The notes below the pieces were generated by a model. It did not search any database, was not told where the DNA came from, and worked only from the letters and a program-made list of their open reading frames with translations. The translations under genes and the position numbers were made by a program. From the NCBI GenBank assembly GCA_022823725.1, contig JAJEHL010000026.1, forward strand, positions 496,001-560,000: a stretch of 64,000 nt of DNA, given 5' to 3'. Positions within the stretch are counted from its first letter, which is position 1. Each line of letters starts with the position of its first letter. The stretch comes from Candidatus Latescibacterota bacterium. GTDB lineage: Bacteria; Latescibacterota; UBA2968. This document shows, one piece after another, positions 53,502 through 62,882 of the stretch.

Positions 53502-55094
53502 TTAATTTCCCTCTCCGATTTGTGCGCCTATCGCTTTTACTGCTTCTATGCCCAGGCGGTCTTCAAGTTGTTTTAAGTACAGACTGCGCGGATCTACTTT
53601 TTGTCCGTGCGATTCCCAGTATCCGTCTTCGCGTTTGTACCGTCCATCTCGTTTTTCGCCGATGCAGCCGATGGCGTAATTTTGCGATGTTGGAGGTTTT
53701 TGCAAGATATAACTCTCTGCCTCGCAATTCCACAATACTTTTTGTGCGCCTGCCCAACCGTGACCGGTGCCCGAGCTTTGCCGATCCTGTACGTTGATGG
53801 CGTTGCCGTTTACGATTACGTTGTCAAATAGGGTGCATACAGACCAGCGGTGATGGGGGCCGGTGTCGGAGTGCGCGATGTCTGCTACGCAATCCACGAA
53901 TGCGTTTGGTCCCGGTACGCGGGCGTGTAGTACATAATCGTGGCGACCCCGCCGGGTATAACACCGTTGTACGAGTGATAACTGCCCGTGGATGGGGAAG
54001 GAGTAGCGCCGCGATCCGGTGATTTTTGATACGGGATCGAGACATTGACTATCCTGTACGGTCATCCATTTTGCCTGGTTGCCAATGGTTACACACGCAT
54101 AGCCAAAATGGACCGAGGTGATGTCGCGGGCCCAGGCGTTTTGTACCTGGGAGAATACGACGAAGTTCCAGGCGTGGTCTTCGTCGATATATTCATTGTC
54201 TCGCCGATGATCTTTTTCGCTGTTATCGTATTCCGATACGCCGCGGAGGTTCTCTATGCCGACCTGTTCAATGCGCCCGGGATATTCGTATTTGTAAATC
54301 GATCCACCGCCGTATTCGCGTTCTATCGCATTGCCCATTGGTGCGTCGATTGTGATTTGATTGCCATTTATGGCGGTTATGGCGCGGTCGAAGTGAAAGT
54401 CGTAGGTGCCGGGTTTCCATTGCCGAACGTCGGGATGTCTCATTTCGATGCGGTCCATGCCTATGGTTGCAATCCACTTTTCGGTGCTGGGGCGATGTAC
54501 GATGATGTCATCGCCGACTGCAAAATTCGATGCGTCTGCGATGGCGAATGTTTTTGCGCCTACGGGGACATAATTATCTACGATTTTCTGTCGCGTGTTT
54601 TCTATTTCTCGCGGTCTGCGTCCCCGTCCTTTAAATTCGATTAAGGTGCGCTTTCCTGTTCCGGTTGCGATCAATACTGTGCCGTTTTCTTTTGCGCCCT
54701 GACCGCGGAGTACGACGCCACTTGTCCGTATCTGCAGGGTTCCGCCAATTCGATATTTTCCGCGCTCGAGTAATAAGGCACCGCGAAATCCATTGGCGTC
54801 CGGTGTGCGCGCCGATACGTCGTCAATTGCCGCTTGTAATCGCGCCGTGTCGTCTCCTTCGGCCTGTGGCTGAACGGTTAATACGATCGGTACATCTGGC
54901 AGAGCCACACCACCACCCATGTACCCACAGTGCGAGAAGTCCGGGATGATATTGCCTTTTTCATCCGGTACATAGACCAGTCGGTCGTCAGGTCCCGGGT
55001 ACACCAGTTTGCTGTAATTTTCCTCTGCCCACGCAGTTGTGGCGCATGTGAAAAATACGCACAGTACGACGATAAAGCTCAGTAGATCAATCAT
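53502..55094 (-). CDS. Secreted right-handed beta-helix (pectate-lyase-fold) protein
   Basis: The protein is 530 residues from ATG 55094 with AAGGAGAT. The signal peptide at residues 1-22 ends TTAWAEE. The body has the Pectate_lyase_3 opening (GDDTARLQAAIDDV, ALLLERGKYRIGGTLQI, SGVVLRGQG), then parallel coils such as NVIVNGNAINVQDRQSS. Such proteins bind or cleave polysaccharides. No catalytic residue set is identifiable. It fits the polysaccharide-degradation character of the window. Confidence 0.82.
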   Translation of the reverse strand: MIDLLSFIVVLCVFFTCATTAWAEENYSKLVYPGPDDRLVYVPDEKGNIIPDFSHCGYMGGGVALPDVPIVLTVQPQAEGDDTARLQAAIDDVSARTPDANGFRGALLLERGKYRIGGTLQIRTSGVVLRGQGAKENGTVLIATGTGKRTLIEFKGRGRRPREIENTRQKIVDNYVPVGAKTFAIADASNFAVGDDIIVHRPSTEKWIATIGMDRIEMRHPDVRQWKPGTYDFHFDRAITAINGNQITIDAPMGNAIEREYGGGSIYKYEYPGRIEQVGIENLRGVSEYDNSEKDHRRDNEYIDEDHAWNFVVFSQVQNAWARDITSVHFGYACVTIGNQAKWMTVQDSQCLDPVSKITGSRRYSFPIHGQLSLVQRCYTRRGRHDYVLHARVPGPNAFVDCVADIAHSDTGPHHRWSVCTLFDNVIVNGNAINVQDRQSSGTGHGWAGAQKVLWNCEAESYILQKPPTSQNYAIGCIGEKRDGRYKREDGYWESHGQKVDPRSLYLKQLEDRLGIEAVKAIGAQIGEGN

Positions 55095-55104
55095 GGGATC
55101 TCCT

Positions 55105-55560
55105 TTACACGATGTCCTTGTATCGCGGCAGTGTGTCTCTGAAGCGATAGGAGTTGTTTTTTCGATCAATTGCACAACAATAATGTTGCAGGCCATTTGT
55201 CACAACGAGGTAGGTGGCCTGTACGACTGTATTGTATCGCCCAATCTGGTCAAAGACCTGTTGGGTGATTTTTATTTTGGGAGCTTTGCATTCTGCCATT
55301 AACAGTGCTTTTCCTTTTAGGTCATATACGAGTACGTCGGCGCGACACTGCATGCCTTGAAATACAAATCCCGTTTCGATTGCGGTGCGTCCCTTTGGGT
55401 AGCCCAGTCCTTCGATTAAGTATCGCACAAAGTTCTGACGCACCCATTCTTCGGGGGTTAATACCACGTATTTTTGACGGAGGGGATCTAAGATCATTTC
55501 GCGCCCGTCGCGGTTTGCGATGTCATAAGTGGATGAGGTTGGAAAATTTAGTTTTTGCAT
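55105..55560 (-). CDS. Stand-alone HSDR_N-like (PD-(D/E)xK) protein
   Basis: The 151-residue protein resembles the N-terminal nuclease domain of type I restriction R subunits: WVRQNFVRYLIEGLGYPKG, CRADVLVYDLKGKALLMAEC (Asp...Glu-x-Lys core continuing AECKAPKI) and QIGRYNTVVQATYLVVTNG. There is no helicase, M or S gene around it. Small proteins of this kind are common in Bacteroidota-like genomes with unknown role. It lies 7 bp after the second LolC/E gene on the same strand. Confidence 0.85.
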   Translation of the reverse strand: MQKLNFPTSSTYDIANRDGREMILDPLRQKYVVLTPEEWVRQNFVRYLIEGLGYPKGRTAIETGFVFQGMQCRADVLVYDLKGKALLMAECKAPKIKITQQVFDQIGRYNTVVQATYLVVTNGLQHYCCAIDRKNNSYRFRDTLPRYKDIV

Positions 55561-55567
55561 GGTGTGG

Positions 55568-56839
55568 TTATTCTCTCAATGCCACAACGGGTGCGAGTGA
55601 GGCGGCTTTGCGGGCGGGCAAGAGCGCGAATATAAAGCACAATCCCACAGATGCGAGGGAGATGTATGCAAAATCAATGGCGAGCATTTTTACGGGTAGT
55701 GCCTGGATGATGTAAATTTGACCGGGGAGTTTGATCCATTCAAAGGTTTGTTGCGACCAGCACAGGATATAGCCAATCGCATTGCCCAAAACGACGCCTG
55801 TCAGGCCGACACCCAGGCCCTTGAATGTAAAGATTTTTCCAATTGAACGCGGCGTTGCTCCCATCGCTTTTAATATGCCTATGTCGCGCTGTCTGTCGCC
55901 TACTGTCATGGTCAAAATGCTGATGATATTGAATCCGGCTACCATTACAATGAGACACAGTACCAGAGAGCTAAACAATTTTTCCAGGCGAATGGACGCA
56001 TATAAGTTGCGGTGGGTGTCCATCCAGGTTATGACGTCAAAATCTGTTCCTGTGGGAAGGGTGGGGGCGATGCGGTGTGCTTCAAATGGCTCGGCGAGCC
56101 GAATCTGGATGCCCGAGATCTGGTCGCGCCATCCCAGGTCGCGTTGTGCCGCTTCAAGCGATACAAATGCGAGTGCGGAGTCGAGTTCGTCCAGGCCCGT
56201 GTGAAAGATGGCGGTTACTTTGTAGGGCCACAATTGCGGTTGTTGTCCTATTAGGACTTCTTTGGGGACCATTCCCAGCATGATTTCGGTGCCGACTACT
56301 GCGCCGAGCCGGTCTGCGAGTACGCGGCCAATGGTCGTGCCATATACTTTGGCGCGTCTGGTGGCGGGCGTAGTCTGATCGGGGTCAGGTGGTTGAATAT
56401 TCAGGTCGAGGTCACCTGCCCATAAATACGCATTGAGGTCTGTGATTTTTGCCAATTGTGCGGCTTCTATTCCCCGCACGGCTAAGCTGGCTTGAATCAT
56501 TTCGCCGCCGGGTGGTCGCCGAAGCGCGAATCCCTCAGTCGCTATAAAAGGTGCTGCTGCGCGTACAGAGACCTGTTTTTTTATGTATTCGATTTGTTCT
56601 GCGTTGGGCGACATGGGCTGTGCATGGGGTTTTTGCACGATGACATGTGGGCTTACACTCAACAAGCTGTCCCACAACAATGCCGAAAAGCCGTTGAAAA
56701 CGGATAGGACAATGACGAGGGCGGCAACGCCAATGGTTACGCCTGCAATAGCTATGGCCGCGGTTAACGATATCTGGCGCTGCTGGCGCATGGCGCGCAT
56801 GAGTCGCCGCGCGATGAAGTATTCGTAGGTATTACTCAT
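55568..56839 (-). CDS. LolC/LolE-family lipoprotein-releasing permease
   Basis: The 423-residue protein has the N-terminal YFIARRLMRAMRQQ and membrane helix (AIAIAGVTIGVAALVIVLSV), a large periplasmic domain (residues about 45-270) and three C-terminal membrane helices with the FtsX/MacB-type motif GILKAMGATPRSI. LolCDE extracts lipoproteins from the inner membrane. No LolD ATPase gene is adjacent. It overlaps the upstream paralogue by 8 bp. Confidence 0.92.
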   Translation of the reverse strand: MSNTYEYFIARRLMRAMRQQRQISLTAAIAIAGVTIGVAALVIVLSVFNGFSALLWDSLLSVSPHVIVQKPHAQPMSPNAEQIEYIKKQVSVRAAAPFIATEGFALRRPPGGEMIQASLAVRGIEAAQLAKITDLNAYLWAGDLDLNIQPPDPDQTTPATRRAKVYGTTIGRVLADRLGAVVGTEIMLGMVPKEVLIGQQPQLWPYKVTAIFHTGLDELDSALAFVSLEAAQRDLGWRDQISGIQIRLAEPFEAHRIAPTLPTGTDFDVITWMDTHRNLYASIRLEKLFSSLVLCLIVMVAGFNIISILTMTVGDRQRDIGILKAMGATPRSIGKIFTFKGLGVGLTGVVLGNAIGYILCWSQQTFEWIKLPGQIYIIQALPVKMLAIDFAYISLASVGLCFIFALLPARKAASLAPVVALRE

Positions 56840-58061
56840 ATCTAATAGCTTCTACGGGGTCCAGTGTTGCCGCTCGTTTTGCGGGCCAGCGGGCAAATAC
56901 GAGGCATAGCAATAATGCCAGTGCCGAGGTCATTGCGAAGTCCAGTATGTTTATGGTTACGGGGAGGGCGTTGAGAAAATAAACATCGCCGGAAAGAGAT
57001 ATGGGTGCATAGACCTTTTGTATCCAGCACAGGCCCCCGCCCAATATATTACCCAATAATACACCGCTCGCTCCGATTATTAGACCTTCTCGGGAAAAAA
57101 TTTGGGCGATGCTTTTGGGTGTTGCCCCCATTGCTTTCAAGATGCCAATTTCGCGTCTGCGCTCATTCACAGCCATGGTTAGTATGCTGATGATGTTGAA
57201 TCCCGCGACAACTACGATCAGGCTCAAGACCACGAAGCTCGCCCATTTTTGCAACTGGATCCACGCGTACAGATTGCCCTGTGCATACATCCACGATGTG
57301 GGGAACATATCGGCATGTGTTTCCGCCAAAGTCTCTCGCAATTCAACGCTGACGCGATCGGCCTCAAATGCATTGACGAGGCGCACTTGAATGCCCGTTG
57401 CCAGGTCGCCCCATTGCAGATCCCGTTGTGCAGCCGCGAGGGGCACATAGATTAGTGAGGCGTCAAATTCGTAGAATCCCGTTTCAAAAATGCCGGTTAT
57501 TACATATTGGCGAAGAGGGGGTATATTGGTCAGGTCTTTGGGAGCGACCAGCAGGCGAATTTTTGATCCTGCGGAAGCACCCAGTTTTTCGGCGAGTGTT
57601 TTGCCTATTACGATTCCAAAGGTGTTGCCTTCTATGCGGGTTAATTCCATTTTTCCTTCGGTTATGTGATGGACGATGTCGCTGCTTTTCACAATGCCAT
57701 CTACGCCCCGCACTAAGACGCCCGATGTGACAGTGCCCACATCTTTGACCCTGTTCAATATATAACCTTCTGTTTCTACTACGGGATTGGCTCCGACTAC
57801 TTCGGGGTGTTTTTCGAGCAATTGGACAATGGGTGCGTAATTTTCGATGCGTTCGCTGTACGGGCGCCGCACGGTTATATGGGGGTTTATGCCCACCTGG
57901 CGGTCAAAAATCATGTCTGCATAGCCATTCATTACCGATAGGGTGATGACGAGTGCCCCAACCCCCAGTCCGACACCGATGATGGCTATGATTGTGGTTA
58001 ATCCCACGCGACGACCAACGCTGAAGAGGTGTCGTCTAATTATGGTCCATTCATATCCCAT
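56832..58061 (-). CDS. LolC/LolE-family lipoprotein-releasing permease (paralogue)
   Basis: The 409-residue protein has AGGGGAT upstream. It has the same architecture as the next gene: WTIIRRHLFS, IIAIIGVGLGVGALVITLS, a periplasmic domain with QVGINPHITVRRPYSE, FNIISILTMAVNERRREIG and GILKAMGATPKSI. The two are a tandem pair, probably the C-like and E-like partners of one heterodimer. They are translated as one unit (8-bp overlap). A separately encoded ATPase must be assumed. Confidence 0.92.
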   Translation of the reverse strand: MGYEWTIIRRHLFSVGRRVGLTTIIAIIGVGLGVGALVITLSVMNGYADMIFDRQVGINPHITVRRPYSERIENYAPIVQLLEKHPEVVGANPVVETEGYILNRVKDVGTVTSGVLVRGVDGIVKSSDIVHHITEGKMELTRIEGNTFGIVIGKTLAEKLGASAGSKIRLLVAPKDLTNIPPLRQYVITGIFETGFYEFDASLIYVPLAAAQRDLQWGDLATGIQVRLVNAFEADRVSVELRETLAETHADMFPTSWMYAQGNLYAWIQLQKWASFVVLSLIVVVAGFNIISILTMAVNERRREIGILKAMGATPKSIAQIFSREGLIIGASGVLLGNILGGGLCWIQKVYAPISLSGDVYFLNALPVTINILDFAMTSALALLLCLVFARWPAKRAATLDPVEAIRYE

Positions 58062-58085
58062 ATCCCCTAATCCCAGCCTTTATAC

Positions 58086-58133
58086 AAAAAATCCCGATTC
58101 AGAAACACACCGGTGTTTAGAATCAGGATTTTT
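58086..58133. terminator. Intrinsic terminator hairpin
   Basis: AAAAAATCC-cg-ATTC-agaa-ACACACCGGTGT-tta-GAAT-ca-GGATTTTT: a long interrupted stem with A/T ends, after the UVR-domain gene and before the lolC-like gene on the minus strand. Confidence 0.8.
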
Positions 58134-58154
58134 GTGATGCCCGGTTTGTGGCTC

Positions 58155-58904
58155 TCACAAGTTGTTTTTTTTCAGAGAACTGAGCCTGTCTCTCAACCGA
58201 GCCGCTTGTTCATATCGCTCTTCGACAATGGCTTTTTGGAGTTTTTGTGCCAGTTTTTGTTGCAAAGTGATTGGGCGATCGCGTTCTATTTCTTCAGCCC
58301 ATGCAGAGAGGGCTTCGATCTCTTCGTCTGCTTCAACGCCAGAATTTGCCACGCATGTTTGAATTTTGTCGATTCCTTCTTCAATGTTGTTCAGAGCACT
58401 GGCATAATCGCCTTTTTGCAAACAAATTTCACCCCGCGCACGGGTGTGAATCATGAGTACATAAGGCCGATAGTGTTCAAATATTTTTCGGTCCTCTTCT
58501 TCTTCGGCATAAGCCCGCACGAGATCCAGAAGTGCCAGATTGTGGGCGGTGTCGCGCACGACTGATTCAAAATCGCCCAGACGCATCAAACACACATAGC
58601 GATGATAAAATAATAGTCCCTCTTGACTCAATTCGATGCACGCATCTCTGTCGAGATAAAAATTCTCATCTGTACCAGAATGCGTGTGTTCGGCTTCGAG
58701 TTGATCTAAATAGTAGTCCAGCAATGAAAAATGGCCATTCGGACACGTTCCGTCAGGTCTATCGTTCATTTCCATCTGCATTACGCCCAGATCCAGACGT
58801 ACTTGCAATTTTTCCCGTCCGTCCAGGCCCCGAATTTTGCGTACACAAATATCGGTGGGATCAAAATCCCAGTGAGATAAAAATGGGCTGAGGTCGTGTT
58901 TCAT
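58155..58904 (-). CDS. UvrB/UvrC-motif (UVR) domain protein
   Basis: The 249-residue protein has AAGGAAAC. The C-terminal 35 residues are a UVR motif (LQQKLAQKLQKAIVEERYEQ, then AARLRDRLSSL), as in McsA and in the UvrB-UvrC contact. The centre is helical and TPR-like (GEICLQKGDYASALNNIEEG). The first 120 residues (DICVRKIRGLDGREKLQVRL, DLGVMQMEMNDRPDG) look like a protein family with a Lon-like or bacterial stress association that I cannot name. Function unknown. The region is well conserved in style with its neighbours. Confidence 0.78.
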   Translation of the reverse strand: MKHDLSPFLSHWDFDPTDICVRKIRGLDGREKLQVRLDLGVMQMEMNDRPDGTCPNGHFSLLDYYLDQLEAEHTHSGTDENFYLDRDACIELSQEGLLFYHRYVCLMRLGDFESVVRDTAHNLALLDLVRAYAEEEEDRKIFEHYRPYVLMIHTRARGEICLQKGDYASALNNIEEGIDKIQTCVANSGVEADEEIEALSAWAEEIERDRPITLQQKLAQKLQKAIVEERYEQAARLRDRLSSLKKNNL

Positions 58905-58995
58905 TATGTTTCCTTTTTTTAGTCAGTCTGTAAATGTCGGGGAAATATGAAGAAAACCCCACTAAAAGTCAACCCGTTTACAAGGATTACGGTAC

Positions 58996-59024
58996 TTGAC
59001 AATTACATCTGGTGGGCGTTATTT
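58996..59024 (+). promoter_or_regulatory. Possible promoter of rsgA
   Basis: A consensus -35 TTGACA (58996-59001), 17-base spacer and weak -10 TTATTT (59019-59024), 38 bases before the rsgA start. Confidence 0.4.
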
Positions 59025-59061
59025 TGGAGCGTTCATCACAGTGGGAAGGCTCTGAATAGAT

Positions 59062-60027
59062 ATGTCCAAATCCGACAATGAAGGTACTGTTATCCGCCAC
59101 CACCTCGGCCATTATGTCGTCCAGACTGCCGATCGCGTGGTGATGTGCGCGCTGTCAACTCGTTTGAGGAAACAGCTCGAATATCCCGAAGCTGCGCCGG
59201 GCTCTCGCCGCCGCCGCGTGCAGTCAGTGAGACGGGTGCGCGTGATCGATCCGGTTGCGGTTGGAGACCGCGTGGTTTTTTCTCAGGGTGCGGATAATAG
59301 GGGTATGATCCGCGAGGTGTGTCCCCGCAGTAATAAGGTTTCTCGGCGTGCGTCTGGCGGGTCTCATAGAGAGCAACTCTTAGCTGCGAATGTCGATCAG
59401 GTTGTCCCCATTATTTCTGCGGATGAGCCTGCTCCAGACTGGCATTTGCTGGATCGCATGCTGGGTATTGCAGAGTGGCAGCAGATACCGGTGTCACTGT
59501 GTCTCAATAAACTCGATCTCACCGATGAGACCTGGGCAGATCGGGTTATGCGTTCTTATAAGGCGATGGGATATCCGGTGGTTTATACCAGTATTATTTC
59601 CAATGCAGGTAAGGAGGCGTTTTACGATCTTTTGCGCGGAAAAATTACCCTTTTTATGGGGTCTTCTGGCGTTGGGAAGTCGAGTTTGCTCAATTGGTTG
59701 CAACCGGGATTGCAATTGCGTACGGGACCTATTAGCAAAGCTACGGGCGAGGGTACGCATACGACGACCCATACGGAATTGGTCGCGCTCGACAAGGGGG
59801 GATTTGTCGGGGATATGCCCGGTGTTCGAGAGTTTTATCTGTACGATATAAGTCCTGAAGATATTCCCGTTCTTTTTAGAGATTTTCATCCGTTTCTCGG
59901 CGGGTGTCGCTTTCGCGATTGCGCGCACGTCCACGAACCCAGTTGTGCGGTGAGGATGGCTGTGGATGATGGCGATATCGCGCTTCAACGCTATGAGAGC
60001 TATCTGAGATTGCGAGAGAGGCCGTGA
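59062..60027 (+). CDS. rsgA: Ribosome small-subunit-dependent GTPase A
   Basis: The 321-residue protein has the circularly permuted GTPase of 30S assembly. An OB domain comes first (residues 1-95, VIRHHLGHYVVQT, VAVGDRVVFS), then G4 NKLD, G1 GSSGVGKSSLLN, G2 region GEGTHTTTH and G3 DMPGVREF. The C-terminal zinc-binding CRFRDCAHVHEPSC follows. Length and order are canonical. It lies between the A/T repeat and the UVR gene, transcribed alone. Confidence 0.96.
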   Translation: MSKSDNEGTVIRHHLGHYVVQTADRVVMCALSTRLRKQLEYPEAAPGSRRRRVQSVRRVRVIDPVAVGDRVVFSQGADNRGMIREVCPRSNKVSRRASGGSHREQLLAANVDQVVPIISADEPAPDWHLLDRMLGIAEWQQIPVSLCLNKLDLTDETWADRVMRSYKAMGYPVVYTSIISNAGKEAFYDLLRGKITLFMGSSGVGKSSLLNWLQPGLQLRTGPISKATGEGTHTTTHTELVALDKGGFVGDMPGVREFYLYDISPEDIPVLFRDFHPFLGGCRFRDCAHVHEPSCAVRMAVDDGDIALQRYESYLRLRERP

Positions 60028-60030
60028 GGG

Positions 60031-60071
60031 GAATTAAAAATTAGGAATTAGGAATTAGGAATTAGGAATTA
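60031..60071. repeat. AATTAGG heptamer tandem repeat
   Basis: AATTAAAAATTAGG, then repeated GAATTAGGAATTAGG units (about five heptamers) between rsgA and the nucleoside hydrolase gene. It is related to the array at 34691-34721. Confidence 0.8.
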
Positions 60072-61031
60072 AGAGGCGGGAGTAAGAACCCGCTTCAGGA
60101 ATAGAGACAAAAATGCTTCGGCATTGACGTGCATCGCGCAGTTGACGGGTTTGCCGAGGCACCGGGGTGAGGGCAGGCCGCGACGGTCTGTGACAACCTG
60201 GCCTATGGTGAGGTCGCCCGATGTTTCTATGTCGATGTACAGGGTTTCTGAGCAGAGGAGTTCGGGCGCGATAGCCGCGCCTACGGCGAGTGGGTCATGC
60301 AGGTACACGATTGGCTCGCGTCCGAGTTGTCGATAGAGGGCGAATACGTTCTGTACGGCATCGACGACAAATTGAGATGCGACTGTTTTCAGGGGGGCGA
60401 TTTTGTTTTCGATATCCGTTTCGGATAATACGACCTGACGCGTTGCATCTAATGGTACGATCAGAAGTGTTGCGCCGGAATGGATGACTGTATGTGCAGC
60501 GTGGGGGTCGGCGTAAAAGTTGAATTCTGCTACGGGTGTTGAGTTGCCGGTTTCTGCAATGGCACCGCCCATGACAATGACCTGTTTGGCTTTTTGGAGT
60601 GTTCCGGGCTGGCGTTGTTCGGCCAGTGCCAGATTTGTCAGGGGTCCGACGGCTATTATTGTGATTTCGCCCGGTTGATTGGATAGGGTTTGTACGAGGA
60701 AATCGACGGCGTCGCCTTTTATTTTTTGAGATGGTTCTGGCAATACGGCTTGTCCCATGCCGCTTTCGCCATGGACTTCGGTGGCAAATACGGGGTTGCG
60801 TTTTAAGGGCAGGTCCGCACCTGCAAAGACGGGTATGTCTGTGCGTTCCAATAGTTGCAATAATCCCTGTGCATTGCGCGTGCCAGTGCTGAGAGGGACA
60901 TTGCCGCTTACGGTGCAGATGCCTATTACGTCGAGTTCAGGAGAACCCAATGCGAGCATGATGGCCAGCGCGTCATCCACGCCGGGGTCGGTGTCTAAGA
61001 TTACGGGTTGTGTGTTCAATGGTTGCTCCAT
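60069..61031 (-). CDS. Inosine-uridine-preferring nucleoside hydrolase
   Basis: The 320-residue protein has the calcium-binding DTDPGVDDALAI at residues about 13-24, a second aspartate group in NFYADPHAAHTV, VSGNVPLSTGTRN, VGPLTNLALA and LHDPLAVGAA. It splits ribonucleosides into base and ribose. It resembles RihA/RihB. The start has no strong ribosome site. It is flanked by repeats on both sides. Confidence 0.94.
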   Translation of the reverse strand: MEQPLNTQPVILDTDPGVDDALAIMLALGSPELDVIGICTVSGNVPLSTGTRNAQGLLQLLERTDIPVFAGADLPLKRNPVFATEVHGESGMGQAVLPEPSQKIKGDAVDFLVQTLSNQPGEITIIAVGPLTNLALAEQRQPGTLQKAKQVIVMGGAIAETGNSTPVAEFNFYADPHAAHTVIHSGATLLIVPLDATRQVVLSETDIENKIAPLKTVASQFVVDAVQNVFALYRQLGREPIVYLHDPLAVGAAIAPELLCSETLYIDIETSGDLTIGQVVTDRRGLPSPRCLGKPVNCAMHVNAEAFLSLFLKRVLTPAS

Positions 61032-61073
61032 TAAGCGGTCAGCTATCAGCAGTCAGCGGTCAGTCCCCAGATC

Positions 61074-61144
61074 CCGTCATCGCGGCCCCTGCTTAAAGCA
61101 TACAGGGGCAGGCATGTTTAAAGCCGCGATCCAGAAGGTTTTGC
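61074..61144. repeat. Interspersed palindromic repeat, copy 5
   Basis: CCCGTCATCGCGGCCCCTGC at the left and AAAGCCGCGATCCAGAAGG at the right, with an internal CCTGCTTAAAGCATACAGGGG stem shared in part with copies 2 and 3. Confidence 0.8.
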
Positions 61145-61150
61145 CGTTCC

Positions 61151-62665
61151 CTAAATCCCATACAATGGTTCGTACTTTGCCCTCAGATGCCGCATTAAGG
61201 GTTCATGGCTCAGGGGTTTTCCGGTTACGACTTCGATGATTTCATTTGCGCGGTAGCGCTGGCCCTGCGAATAGATTTTTTCCGTTAGCCAGTTTTTCAG
61301 GGGTTCAAATACGCCTTCGGAAAATTGTGCGTTCAGGTCGCCCACTTCCTGGCGCGCTTGTTCAAAGAATTGCGCGGCGTACAAGTTGCCCAAAGCATAA
61401 GTTGGGAAGTATCCTATCCCGCCTCCGCTCCAGTGTATGTCTTGCAAACACCCCCGGGCATCGTCCGGGGGGGTGATTCCCAGATATTTTTCAAATGTTT
61501 CGTTCCAGACGCCGGGGATGTCTTCGGCTTTTAACCCGCCATCGATCAGTGCTTGTTCGAGTTCAAAGCGCAACATGATGTGTAAGTTGTACGTGGCTTC
61601 GTCGGCTTCTACGCGAATATATGAGGGGGCGACGGCATTGATTGCGGCGTAGAAGTCGCGTTGGGATACGTCGCTTAGTGCGTCTGGGAATGCGGCTTGT
61701 ACTTTGGGGTAGAAGTGTGCCCAAAATGCCTCACTGCGGCCGACGAAGTTTTCCCACATGCGCGATTGAGATTCGTGTATGCCCAGGGATATAGAGTCTC
61801 CCATGGGCGTGCCGTAGTGTTCGTCGTTTAAGCCCTGGTCGTATATGCCGTGGCCCGCTTCGTGCATGATGCTGAAGAATGATTCGGAAAAGAAGTTTGT
61901 GTTATACCGCGTGGTCAGGCGCGTGTCGCCCGGTCCAATGCCGCTGCAAAATGGGTGTGTGGTGATGTCTAAACGCCCGTTGTCAAAGTTGAAGCCGATT
62001 TGTGCGGCTGCGGTTTTTCCAAATGCTTCTTGCTGGTCTATGGGATATGTGCGCGTGAGGATATTTTCGTCGGGTTTTTTGCCGGATTCGGCAATTGCGC
62101 CCACGAGTTCGACGAGTTCGTCGCGCAGTCCTGAGAAGACCCGGGTCAGGTTTTCAGAGGTTTCACCGGGTTCATAGTCGTCTAATAGGGTGTCGTAAGG
62201 TGTTTCGCCCGTGTTCAGCGCATTTACTTGTTGATGTTTTAGTTCGAGGATCTTTGTGAGGTGGGGTTGGAACAGGGCGTAGTCGGATTTTTCGCGGGCT
62301 TCTCGCCATACTTGCTGCGAGATGGTGGCTACGCGGGCGAGTTCTTCGACGAGGGTGCGGGGCAGTTTGATGGCCCGATCGTAGTCCCGGCGGAGTTCTC
62401 GTACGTTGACTGTGGCTTCGGAGCGTGGGTCGGATATTAGATCGCTGTTTTCTATTTCAGAGAGCCAGTCGCCAATTTGAGGGGCGGTTGCGCGTTCGTG
62501 TATCATGCCGGTGAGCAGTGCGAGTTGCTCGGCGCGATGCCCGGCTCCGCCTTTGGGCATGTAGGTTTGTTTGTCCCAGCCCAGTACACCGGCGCAGGAT
62601 CCCAATAGGGAGATTTGTTTTATTTCTGCGATCAATCGCTGATATGTGGATTTGACATCGGCCAT
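61151..62665 (-). CDS. M32 family metallocarboxypeptidase (Taq type)
   Basis: The 504-residue protein has AAGGAG. The zinc site HEAGHGIYDQG (HExxH) is followed by the Glu-bearing GIHESQSRMWEN, as in M32. Other marks are LGWDKQTYMPKGG at the N-terminus, HPFCSGIGPGDTRLTTRY (the DTRxT of the family) and SGGGIGYFPTYALGN. It removes C-terminal residues from peptides in the cytoplasm. It is monocistronic, preceded by about 215 bases of non-coding sequence. Confidence 0.96.
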   Translation of the reverse strand: MADVKSTYQRLIAEIKQISLLGSCAGVLGWDKQTYMPKGGAGHRAEQLALLTGMIHERATAPQIGDWLSEIENSDLISDPRSEATVNVRELRRDYDRAIKLPRTLVEELARVATISQQVWREAREKSDYALFQPHLTKILELKHQQVNALNTGETPYDTLLDDYEPGETSENLTRVFSGLRDELVELVGAIAESGKKPDENILTRTYPIDQQEAFGKTAAAQIGFNFDNGRLDITTHPFCSGIGPGDTRLTTRYNTNFFSESFFSIMHEAGHGIYDQGLNDEHYGTPMGDSISLGIHESQSRMWENFVGRSEAFWAHFYPKVQAAFPDALSDVSQRDFYAAINAVAPSYIRVEADEATYNLHIMLRFELEQALIDGGLKAEDIPGVWNETFEKYLGITPPDDARGCLQDIHWSGGGIGYFPTYALGNLYAAQFFEQARQEVGDLNAQFSEGVFEPLKNWLTEKIYSQGQRYRANEIIEVVTGKPLSHEPLMRHLRAKYEPLYGI

Positions 62666-62882
62666 TTTTACTCCTTGTTATGATGTTTCAATACGACGCA
62701 CAGTAGGACAAAATCTACGTACCTACCATGCACCCGTCAAGCGCAAATACCGTTTTCAGGTATCTACCAAGTCTCTGGTCTCAAGAGTTAGAGTTTGAAC
62801 GCATATCAGAAAAGCACTTGAAAGAATACGCAATTCTGAGTATGCTTTGAGGAAGCCGGGTATAAAATAATGTGAGGGTAGT

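Noticed and set aside
59062-60027. rsgA as a stress-defence gene because of nearby repeats
   Set aside because: It is a canonical housekeeping ribosome-assembly GTPase.
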